Source of the DNA: Streptomyces sp. NRRL F-4489
GTDB taxonomy: Bacteria > Actinomycetota > Actinomycetes > Streptomycetales > Streptomycetaceae
Length of the DNA: 25,512 nucleotides
NCBI RefSeq assembly: GCF_001509485.1
Contig: NZ_LLZI01000288.1
Coordinates: 1 to 25,512 of the forward strand
Direction: 5' to 3'
Below the pieces are notes generated by a model, which saw only the letters and a list, made by a program, of their open reading frames with translations, did not search any database and was not told the DNA's origin. Positions 8,185 through 14,278 of this stretch are shown here, one piece after another; the first letter of the stretch is position 1, and each line of letters opens with the position of its first letter. A program made the position numbers and the translations under genes.

Positions 8185-8871
8185 TCACCCCACCGCGTCC
8201 CCGTCCCCGTGCCCGTCCTCGTCCCCGTCGTCCGTCAGGAGGACGACCTCCAGCGTCCGCGGCCCGTGCACCCCCTCCACCCGGTCCAGCTCGATATCAC
8301 TGGTCGCGGACGGCCCGGAGATCCAGGTCAGCGGGCGCTCCGGCGCGAGCCGGGGGAGTGCCTCGGGGACCGACCCGACGACCTGCGCCGGCACCCGCAC
8401 CACGCAGATGTGGTGGTCCGGAACGAGGGTGATCCGGCGCCGCCCCTGGTCCGGACCGCCGTCCAGCACCAGGGTGCCGGTCTCCGCGATCGCCAGCGCG
8501 CACCCCGTCACCACGCTGTCCACCGCGTCCAGTTCGCGCGCGGTGTCCGCGGCCCGGTCCGGGCGGACGGTGACCTCGGCCGCGGCCAGCCACCGCGGGT
8601 CCAGCCCCGGCGGCGCCACCACCGTCCGCGCCCCGCGTGCCGCCAGCAGCCGGGCGAGCAGCGCCGGCAGCTCACCGGGCGCGCAGCGGTGCACCACCGC
8701 GCGGTAGTCCGCGAGGTTCTCCGCCAGCAGCGCCACGGTCTCGCCGGGCGTCCGGGAGCCGTGCACCCGGCGGTAGTCCCGGGGGACCGGCGGATCGTAC
8801 GGACCCTCCCCGCGCGGCACATCGGCCAGCGCCCGGCGCACCCGCGCCAGGACCACATCCCTGCTGCTCAT
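8185..8871 (-). CDS. lutC: Lactate utilization protein C (LUD domain)
   Basis: A 228-residue LutC/YkgG-family subunit, which with LutA and LutB makes up the cytoplasmic Fe-S L-lactate oxidation complex. The LUD fold is recognisable from VDSVVTGCALAIAETGTLVLDGGPDQGRRRITLVPDHHICVV, the shared core of LutC and the N-terminal part of LutB. The ATG overlaps the lutB stop (ATGA), so the two are translationally coupled. The final 15 or so residues are an Asp/Gly/His-rich tail (DDGDEDGHGDGD) without known role. The family and operon context agree; confidence is high. Confidence 0.95.
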   Translation of the reverse strand: MSSRDVVLARVRRALADVPRGEGPYDPPVPRDYRRVHGSRTPGETVALLAENLADYRAVVHRCAPGELPALLARLLAARGARTVVAPPGLDPRWLAAAEVTVRPDRAADTARELDAVDSVVTGCALAIAETGTLVLDGGPDQGRRRITLVPDHHICVVRVPAQVVGSVPEALPRLAPERPLTWISGPSATSDIELDRVEGVHGPRTLEVVLLTDDGDEDGHGDGDAVG

Positions 8872-10427
8872 CCCACGTCTCCCTTACCGGAGTTACCGGA
8901 GCCGTCGAAGTCGCTGGAGCTGCCGGAGTCGCCACTGCCCCCGGGGCCCCCGGCCGCCTGCCCGGCCCCGCCCCGGGTGCGCTGCCACCAGTCGCGGAAC
9001 GACTCGGCCGGCACCGCCGGCAGCGCCCGGGTGTCGGACCAGGCGCGCCCCGGCCCCGGCAGCCGCCGCGGATGCAGCCGCCGGGTCCGCGCGGCCAGCC
9101 GCATCCCGCCGCGCAGTGCGCCGGGATGGTCGAACGCCCAGGCAGCGGCGCGCAGCGCGGCCCGCTCCGCCGCGTGCCCCTTCGCCGGTTTGAGCACCAC
9201 CCGGGCCCCGCGCCGGGTGACCGGCCCGCCCTCCACCACCCGCTCCCGCAGATGCACCAGCACCTCGGGGATGTCGATGGCCACCGGGCACACCTCGTAG
9301 CACGCCCCGCACAGCGACGACGCGTACGGCAGCGACTCCTCCAACGGGCCTGCCAAGCCCCGGAGTTGAGGGGTGAGGATGGCGCCGATCGGCCCCGGGT
9401 AGGGCGAGCCGTACGCGTGCCCGCCGGCCCGCTCGTAGACCGGGCAGACGTTCAGACACGCCGAGCAGCGGATGCAGCGCAGCGCCTGCCGGCCCACGGT
9501 GTCCGCCAGGGTGTCGCTCCGCCCGTTGTCGAGCAGCACCAGATGGAAGGTCCGCGGCCCGTCGCCGTCGGCCGTCCCCGTCCAGGTGGTGGTGTACGGG
9601 TTCATCCGCTCGGCGGTGGAGGAGCGCGGCAGCAGCTGGAGGAAGACCTCCAGATCCTGCCAGCTCGGCACGACCTTCTCGATGCCGACGACGGAGATCA
9701 GGGTCTCCGGCAGGGTCAGGCACATCCGGCCGTTGCCCTCCGACTCCACGACCACCAGGGTGCCGGTGTCGGCGACCATGAAGTTGGCGCCGGAGATCCC
9801 GACCTTCGCGGACAGGAACTTCTCCCGCAGATGGCGCCGGGCCGCCTCGGCCAGCTCGGCGGGGGAGTCCGACAGCCCCTCGGGCGCCGGGCGGCCCCAC
9901 TTGCCCATCTCCCGCCGGAAGATGTCGCGGATCTCGCCCCGGTTGCGGTGGATCGCCGGCACCAGGATGTGCGACGGAAGGTCGTCACCGAGCTGCACGA
10001 TCAGCTCCGCGAGATCCGTCTCGTACGCCCGGATACCGGCCCGCTCCAGCGCCTCGTTCAGCCCGGTCTCCTGCGTCGCCATCGACTTGACCTTGACGAC
10101 CTCGCGCTCGCCGGTCTCCCGCACCAGCCGGGTCACGATGCGGTTGGCCTCGTCCGCGTCCGCCGCCCAGTGGACCCGGCCGCCCGCGGCGGTCACCGAC
10201 GCCTCCAGCCGCTCCAGATAGTGGTCGAGGTGGCGCAGCGTCCGGTCCTTGATCGCGGCGCCCGCGGCGCGCAGCTCCGCCCAGTCGTCGAGTTCGGCCA
10301 CCGCACGGGCCCGCTTGTCGCGGATGGTGTGGGTGGCGTGGGTGAGGTTGGCGCGCAGCCGGGTGTCGCGGGTGGTGACCGCCGCGGCCCGGGGGAACGC
10401 CGGCATCCCGAGGAAACTGCGGCTCAT
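8868..10427 (-). CDS. lutB: Lactate utilization iron-sulfur protein B
   Basis: A 519-residue protein joining an N-terminal LUD domain (GISGANFMVADTGTLVVVESEGNGRM, LPETLISVVGIEKVVPS) to a ferredoxin-like part. Two cysteine clusters are visible: CIRCSACLNVC (Cys318, 321, 324, 328) and CGACYEVC (Cys373, 376, 380), the ligands for 4Fe-4S centres that pass electrons from lactate. ATG 10427 overlaps the lutA stop by 4 nt and matches the family N-terminus (SFLGMPAFPRAA). The C-terminal 35 residues are Gly/Ser/Asp-rich and probably disordered. It is the middle gene of lutABC and is probably made in fixed ratio through the overlapping starts and stops. Confidence 0.96.
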   Translation of the reverse strand: MSRSFLGMPAFPRAAAVTTRDTRLRANLTHATHTIRDKRARAVAELDDWAELRAAGAAIKDRTLRHLDHYLERLEASVTAAGGRVHWAADADEANRIVTRLVRETGEREVVKVKSMATQETGLNEALERAGIRAYETDLAELIVQLGDDLPSHILVPAIHRNRGEIRDIFRREMGKWGRPAPEGLSDSPAELAEAARRHLREKFLSAKVGISGANFMVADTGTLVVVESEGNGRMCLTLPETLISVVGIEKVVPSWQDLEVFLQLLPRSSTAERMNPYTTTWTGTADGDGPRTFHLVLLDNGRSDTLADTVGRQALRCIRCSACLNVCPVYERAGGHAYGSPYPGPIGAILTPQLRGLAGPLEESLPYASSLCGACYEVCPVAIDIPEVLVHLRERVVEGGPVTRRGARVVLKPAKGHAAERAALRAAAWAFDHPGALRGGMRLAARTRRLHPRRLPGPGRAWSDTRALPAVPAESFRDWWQRTRGGAGQAAGGPGGSGDSGSSSDFDGSGNSGKGDVG

Positions 10428-11242
10428 CGCCCGCCCCCTTCCGCCCCGGCGCCCGTACTGCCGCCCGCAGCCGTATCCGCTTGCGCTTGAGCCTCGGCGT
10501 CCGCCTCCGTCGCGGCCAGGATCTCCGCGAGGTGCACCGCCCGGACCCGCGAGCCCTGCCGTACGAGCATGCCGCCGATGTGCAGCAGACAGGAGTTGTC
10601 CACCGCGCACACCGCCGCCGCGCCGGTCCCGTTCACCGCGCGCACCTTGTCGGCGCCCATCGCGGCCGACACCGCCGGGTTCTTCACCGCGAACGTCCCG
10701 CCGAAGCCGCAGCACTCCTCGGCCCCCGGCAGCTCCCGCAGCGTCAGCCCCCGCACCCGCTCCAGCAGCCGCCGCGGCCGGTCGCCCAGCCCCAGCATCC
10801 GCAGCCCGTGGCAGGTCGGGTGGTATGTGACGGTGTGCGGGTAGTACGCGCCGACATCCGTCACCCCCAGCACGTCCACCAGGAACTCCGTCAGCTCGTA
10901 CGTCTTGGGCACCGCCCGCGCCGCGGCCTCCGCCAGCTCCCGGCCGCGCCCCTCGGCCTGCGCCTTCGCACCGATCCGCGGGAAGTTGTCGCGCACCATC
11001 GCGGCGCACGAGCCGGACGGGGTGACCACGTAGTCGTACTCCCGGAACGCCCGGTCGAAGCGGCGGACCAGCGGCTCGGCGGCGTGCCGGTAGCCGGTGT
11101 TGAACTGCGGCTGCCCGCAGCAGCTCTGCGCCATCGGGAACCCGACCTCGACGCCCAGCCGCTCCAGCAGCGCCACCACCGCCTGCCCGGTCCGCGGCCG
11201 GAGCGCGTCATTGATACAGGTGACGAACAGTCCTACCCGCAC
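10424..11242 (-). CDS. lutA: Lactate utilization protein A (CCG-domain Fe-S protein)
   Basis: A 272-residue protein from the chosen GTG 11242, which has AGGGG 4 nt upstream and yields the N-terminus MRVGLFVTCINDAL. That agrees with LutA/YkgE proteins, which begin within a few residues of FVTC. GTG 11254 is an alternative. Two CCG cysteine-rich motifs are seen: SCCGQPQF near residue 40 and ECCGFGGTF in the second half, as in heterodisulfide-reductase-like Fe-S subunits. The Ala/Glu/Gly-rich C-terminal tail makes it about 30 residues longer than enterobacterial and Bacillus homologues. It is the first gene of the lutABC operon and divergent from the MFS transporter, so a shared control region is likely. 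Confidence 0.93.
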   Translation of the reverse strand: MRVGLFVTCINDALRPRTGQAVVALLERLGVEVGFPMAQSCCGQPQFNTGYRHAAEPLVRRFDRAFREYDYVVTPSGSCAAMVRDNFPRIGAKAQAEGRGRELAEAAARAVPKTYELTEFLVDVLGVTDVGAYYPHTVTYHPTCHGLRMLGLGDRPRRLLERVRGLTLRELPGAEECCGFGGTFAVKNPAVSAAMGADKVRAVNGTGAAAVCAVDNSCLLHIGGMLVRQGSRVRAVHLAEILAATEADAEAQAQADTAAGGSTGAGAEGGGR

Positions 11243-11298
11243 GAATCCCCTCACCTCGCTCTCTCCCGGGCCCGTACGCCCGGGGGCTGCCGCCGGCG

Positions 11299-11351
11299 TT
11301 GCCACCGCATTGCCGCCGTGTTTCCGCCGCCTTTCGGCCGCTTGGCGGCGG
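11299..11351. repeat. Four 11-bp tandem units and inverted repeat in the lutA-MFS gap
   Basis: TTGCCACCG (11299), TTGCCGCCG (11310), TTTCCGCCG (11321) and TTTCGGCCG (11332) recur at exactly 11-bp steps. The third and following sequence also form an 8-bp inverted repeat, CCGCCGCC (11324-11331) with GGCGGCGG (11344-11351). Spacing of one helical turn suggests cooperative protein binding between the divergent genes. No regulator is assigned. Confidence 0.5.
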
Positions 11352-11405
11352 CGATCCGGCCACGCCGACCCCTGGTGGCCACCCGCCTCGCCGGTACATG
11401 ATCAC

Positions 11406-11416
11406 TTGTCGGGCCA
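11406..11416. promoter_or_regulatory. Candidate GntR/FadR-type operator
   Basis: TTGTCGGGCCA is close to the TNGTNNNACNA pattern of FadR-subfamily GntR regulators, which control lactate genes in many bacteria. A second copy of the core, CTGTCGGACAA, lies at 13199-13209 upstream of the GntR gene. One position of the consensus is violated in each, so this is tentative. Confidence 0.3.
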
Positions 11417-11465
11417 TCCTGCCCCAGCGGCAGGCCGAGGAGAAGGACCGGGAGCTTCCAGACCA

Positions 11466-12779
11466 ATGTCGAGCGCACAGCCCATAACCGAGGACCGGAC
11501 ACCCGGTGGTGACCGTCCGCCGTCCCAGCTGCGGCAACTGGCCGCCGCCTCCGTCGGCAACGCCGTCGAGTGGTACGACTGGTACGCCTATTCCTTCCTG
11601 GCGGTCTACTTCGCCGACCAGGTCTTCCCCAAGGGCGCCGGCAACTCCCTCGTGCCGCTGCTCTCCACCTTCGCGGTCTTCGCGGTCGGCTTCTTCATGC
11701 GCCCGGTCGGCGGACTGCTGATGGGCGCGGTCGCCGACCGGCGCGGCCGGCGCGCCGCGCTCACCCTCACCATCCTGCTGATGGGCGGCGGCAGCCTGCT
11801 GGTCGCGCTCACGCCGACGTACGCGGCCACCGGCGTCCTCGCCCCCCTCGTGCTGGTCCTCGCCCGCCTGGTGCAGGGCCTGTCGGTGGGCGGCGAATTC
11901 GCCGCGTCCACCACCTTCCTGGTCGAGTCCGCCGGGGAGGGCCGCCGCGGCCTGTTCTCCAGCTTCCAGTACGTCTCCACCACCCTCGGCCAGCTGCTCG
12001 CCTCCGGTACGGGGGCGCTGCTCGCCGGGCTGCTCACCGAGACGCAGATGGGCCAGTGGGGCTGGCGGGTGGCGTTCCTCGTCGGCGCGCTGCTGAGCCT
12101 GCTCGGACTGTGGATCCGCAGCGGCGCCCGGGAGACCCTGCCCGAGGCGGCGGACGGGGACGGGCGGGCCGACCGCCCCGGCCTGTTCGAGGCGCTGCGG
12201 CGCTACCCCCGCCAGTCGCTGCTGATCTGCGGCATCACCGCCGGCGGCACCATCGCCTACTACACCTGGACCACGTACCTCCCCACCTACGCCCAGGTCA
12301 ACGCCGGTTTCGACAAGGGCGACGCGCTCACCGTCGGCACCCTCTCGCTGGCCTTCTTCGCCCTGCTCCAGCCGCTGGGCGGTCTGCTCTCCGACCGCGT
12401 CGGACGCAAACCGCTGCTGATCACCTTCGCGCTCGGCTTCGCCGTCCTGGCCGTCCCGCTGCTCCACCTCGTCACCGACGCGTTCCTCTCACTGCTGCTG
12501 GTGCAGTGCGCCGGGATGGTGCTGCTCACCGGCTACACCTCCGTCGCCGCCGCGGTGAACGCCGAGATCTTCCCGGCCCGGGTCCGCGCCGCCGGGATCG
12601 GCTTCCCGTACTCCCTGACCGTCGCCCTCTTCGGCGGCACCGCCCCGTACGTCGGGACGTGGTTCAAGCAGGCCGGGCACCCGGACCTCTTCCCGTGGTA
12701 CGTCGCGGTGCTCTGCCTGATCTCCTTCGTCGTCTACCTGACGCTGCCGGAAACCGCGCGGCGGCCGTTGGAGAAATAA
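11466..12779 (+). CDS. MFS transporter, metabolite:H+ symporter (MHS) family
   Basis: A 437-residue, about 12-helix inner-membrane symporter. The N-terminus ASVGNAVEWYDWYAYSF is the hallmark of the MHS family (ProP, KgtP, ShiA). The cytoplasmic loop MGAVADRRGRRAAL carries the RxGRR signature, repeated in the second half as LSDRVGRKPLL. RLVQGLSVGGEFAAS matches helix 4-5 of the family. ATG 11466 is preceded by GGGAG at a rather long 10-11 nt; no better start is seen. It is divergent from lutABC, so uptake of lactate or a related organic acid is the most economical hypothesis, though the family also carries proline, betaine and dicarboxylates. It ends at a perfect hairpin terminator. Confidence 0.93.
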   Translation: MSSAQPITEDRTPGGDRPPSQLRQLAAASVGNAVEWYDWYAYSFLAVYFADQVFPKGAGNSLVPLLSTFAVFAVGFFMRPVGGLLMGAVADRRGRRAALTLTILLMGGGSLLVALTPTYAATGVLAPLVLVLARLVQGLSVGGEFAASTTFLVESAGEGRRGLFSSFQYVSTTLGQLLASGTGALLAGLLTETQMGQWGWRVAFLVGALLSLLGLWIRSGARETLPEAADGDGRADRPGLFEALRRYPRQSLLICGITAGGTIAYYTWTTYLPTYAQVNAGFDKGDALTVGTLSLAFFALLQPLGGLLSDRVGRKPLLITFALGFAVLAVPLLHLVTDAFLSLLLVQCAGMVLLTGYTSVAAAVNAEIFPARVRAAGIGFPYSLTVALFGGTAPYVGTWFKQAGHPDLFPWYVAVLCLISFVVYLTLPETARRPLEK

Positions 12780-12825
12780 CTCCAACTGGCCGTGCTCATA
12801 GGGTCGTTGTGTGAGCCAAACAGAA

Positions 12826-12860
12826 GGCGCCGCTCCTCCTGGGACGGGAGGAGCGGCGCC
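12826..12860. terminator. Perfect 14-bp stem bidirectional terminator
   Basis: GGCGCCGCTCCTCC (12826-12839) pairs perfectly with GGAGGAGCGGCGCC (12847-12860) around a 7-nt loop. It lies 46 nt after the MFS stop and 19 nt after the stop of the tiny minus-strand ORF, so it should serve both transcripts. Confidence 0.9.
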
Positions 12861-12879
12861 CTGTGGTGCTGCGAGTCCG

Positions 12880-12939
12880 TCAGACGAGCCAGCCCACGAG
12901 GTGGACGATGCCGGCAAGCAGGCTGGTGAGGATGTTCAT
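12880..12939 (-). CDS. 19-residue hydrophobic small protein (uncharacterised)
   Basis: The predicted peptide is MNILTSLLAGIVHLVGWLV. ATG 12939 follows AGGAG at about 10 nt, and the stop is 19 nt before the perfect bidirectional terminator, so it looks like a complete tiny gene. Nearly all residues are apolar with a single His, enough for one short membrane helix or an amphipathic surface helix. Size and composition recall Ibs-type and other type I toxin peptides or membrane-regulatory small proteins, but I recognise no specific family. The frame is open upstream to ATG 13139 (86 residues, AGGA before it). That extension has poor Streptomyces codon bias, so I prefer the short form. Function unknown. 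Confidence 0.5.
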   Translation of the reverse strand: MNILTSLLAGIVHLVGWLV

Positions 12940-13373
12940 CTGGCTCTGTCTCCTAGCAAGTTGCGTTGTGGGACCAACTCTCCGGCCCAGCAAGGGATGT
13001 CGACCGGAGGCGCTGTGACGGTCTGCAGCCCGTCGCTTGCGCCCCGTAAGCATCACCCGTCGCGGGTCGCGCAGGGAAGCGATTCCGGGATCGATCACGC
13101 TTTCCGGCGAACATTCGCTTGTGCGTTCGTTTGTTCCCATAGGGGTCCTGCGGAGAGGCGTGTTCCCGTACGAGGTGTGTCCCCGTCGAGGGGGCGGGCT
13201 GTCGGACAAGTGACAGCGGGCCGGGCGCGCTCGCCGGGCGGGCGGATGGCAGGAACCCGTACGCCCGCGCGCGGGGACCACCCCATTCCGCCCCCGCTGA
13301 TGGGAAACTGGCCGTACGCGCCCACCCCGGGCGCCCGCGTACGCGGTCGGACCACACACGCCCGGAGACGGAG
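12940..13373. other. Gene-poor 434-bp region between tiny ORF and GntR gene
   Basis: This stretch has visibly lower GC than its neighbours around 13080-13145. It holds the palindrome GCGAACATTCGC (13107-13118), a wider CGAAC...GTTCG repeat (13108-13129), and CTGTC-N8-GACAG (13199-13216) about 160 bp before the GntR start. It should contain the promoters of both flanking genes and may hold a long leader or small RNA for the tiny ORF. Confidence 0.5.
13199..13216. promoter_or_regulatory. Inverted repeat CTGTC-N8-GACAG upstream of GntR gene
   Basis: CTGTCGGACAAGTGACAG combines an exact 5-bp inverted repeat with an internal CTGTCGGACAA that resembles FadR-type GntR sites. A related core, TTGTCGGGCCA, lies in the lutA-MFS gap at 11406. 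It may be an autoregulatory or shared operator; evidence is sequence resemblance only. Confidence 0.35.
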
Positions 13374-14144
13374 ATGGCTGGCAGACAACAGGACCGGGCC
13401 GCGCCGCCCGGCCGGCCGCAGCGGCGGCCCGTCGTCGCGCTGTACGAACGGATGGTGGAGGCCATCCGCGCCGGCACCTACCCGCCCGGCTCCACCCTGC
13501 CCACCGAGCCCCGGCTCGCCGCCGAACTGGGCGTCAGCCGCCCGGCCCTGCGCGAGGCGCTGATCCTCCTCCAGGAGGACGGCGTGATCAACGTCCGGCG
13601 CGGGGTGGGGCGCACGGTCAGCCACCACCCGCCGCCGCGCGGCTTCGAATTCCTCAAACCGCTGGAAGTGCTGCTGGGCGAGGGCCGCCAGGTGGTGACC
13701 GTACCGGTGGCCCGTACGCGCGAGGAGCCCACCGACTTCTCCACCCAGCACCTGGTCCTGCCGGCCGGCGGCGAGGTCCGCTTCTGGGAGAGCGTGATAG
13801 AGGTCGGCGGCCTCCCGGCCTGCCTCACCCAGGAGTGGGCCGCCGACGAGACGCTGGCGGAGCTGCTGCCGGAGGCCGCCGAGGCGTTCGACGGGCCCGC
13901 CGCCCGGACGTCGTCCATGCTGCGGCTGCTGCTGGACGCCGGGCGCGGACTGCCGCTCACCGGCAGCAGCACCATCGTGGCCACCACCCTCGGCCGCCAG
14001 CGCGGCGCCCAGCTCGGCCGCCCCGCCGAGACCCCCGGCGTCCTGGTCACCCAGGTGATCCGGCTCGACCGGACCCCGCTGCTCGCCGCCAAGCACATGC
14101 TGCCGCCCGGCGCCCCGGCCCTGCCGGTGTGGCAGGCGCGGTGA
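13374..14144 (+). CDS. GntR family transcriptional regulator, HutC/UTRA type
   Basis: A 256-residue regulator. ATG 13374 has GGAG about 7 nt upstream. The N-terminal winged helix spans residues about 18-85: VVALYERMVEAIRAGTYPPGSTLPTE, then LAAELGVSRPALREALILLQEDG and VINVRRGVGRTV. The C-terminal domain, with FWESVIEVGGLPACLTQEW and VIRLDRTPLLAAKHMLPP near the end, has the UTRA ligand-binding pattern of the HutC subfamily. Such proteins bind a small metabolite and release DNA. The target is not evident; the MFS/lut genes lie to the left across a terminator and the toxin module starts 134 bp to the right. Confidence 0.9.
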   Translation: MAGRQQDRAAPPGRPQRRPVVALYERMVEAIRAGTYPPGSTLPTEPRLAAELGVSRPALREALILLQEDGVINVRRGVGRTVSHHPPPRGFEFLKPLEVLLGEGRQVVTVPVARTREEPTDFSTQHLVLPAGGEVRFWESVIEVGGLPACLTQEWAADETLAELLPEAAEAFDGPAARTSSMLRLLLDAGRGLPLTGSSTIVATTLGRQRGAQLGRPAETPGVLVTQVIRLDRTPLLAAKHMLPPGAPALPVWQAR

Positions 14145-14183
14145 GCGGGAGGCGCACGTCACAACGGCTCGTTCCGGGCTTCG

Positions 14184-14210
14184 GGAACCACTGTCCCGCG
14201 TGAGACCGTC
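14184..14210 (+). promoter_or_regulatory. Weak ECF-type promoter candidate for the toxin module
   Basis: GGAAC (14184-14188) and CGTC (14207-14210), separated by 18 nt, resemble ECF-sigma promoters and lie about 70-95 bp before the toxin start. GGAAC is also the right arm of GTTCC-N8-GGAAC (14171-14188), which could instead be a hairpin ending the GntR transcript. The spacing is slightly long, so this is only a candidate. Confidence 0.25.
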
Positions 14211-14278
14211 TTGTGGGATCACGGGGGTGGTGAGGGTCCTACGGGTCCCGAAGTTCTACGGGCGGGGGCGTCTTACGC

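Noticed and set aside
13108..13129. LexA/SOS box (CGAAC...GTTCG)
   Set aside because: The actinobacterial SOS box needs a 4-nt spacer; here it is 12 nt.
12880..13139. 86-residue version of the tiny ORF starting at ATG 13139
   Set aside because: An AGGA precedes it, but codon third positions lack the usual GC bias and the sequence crosses a palindrome-rich region; the short form with AGGAG at 12939 is preferred, though not proven.
12811..13563. Plus-strand open frame running through the terminator into the GntR gene
   Set aside because: It contains both arms of a perfect terminator, has no RBS and overlaps the GntR start in another frame.
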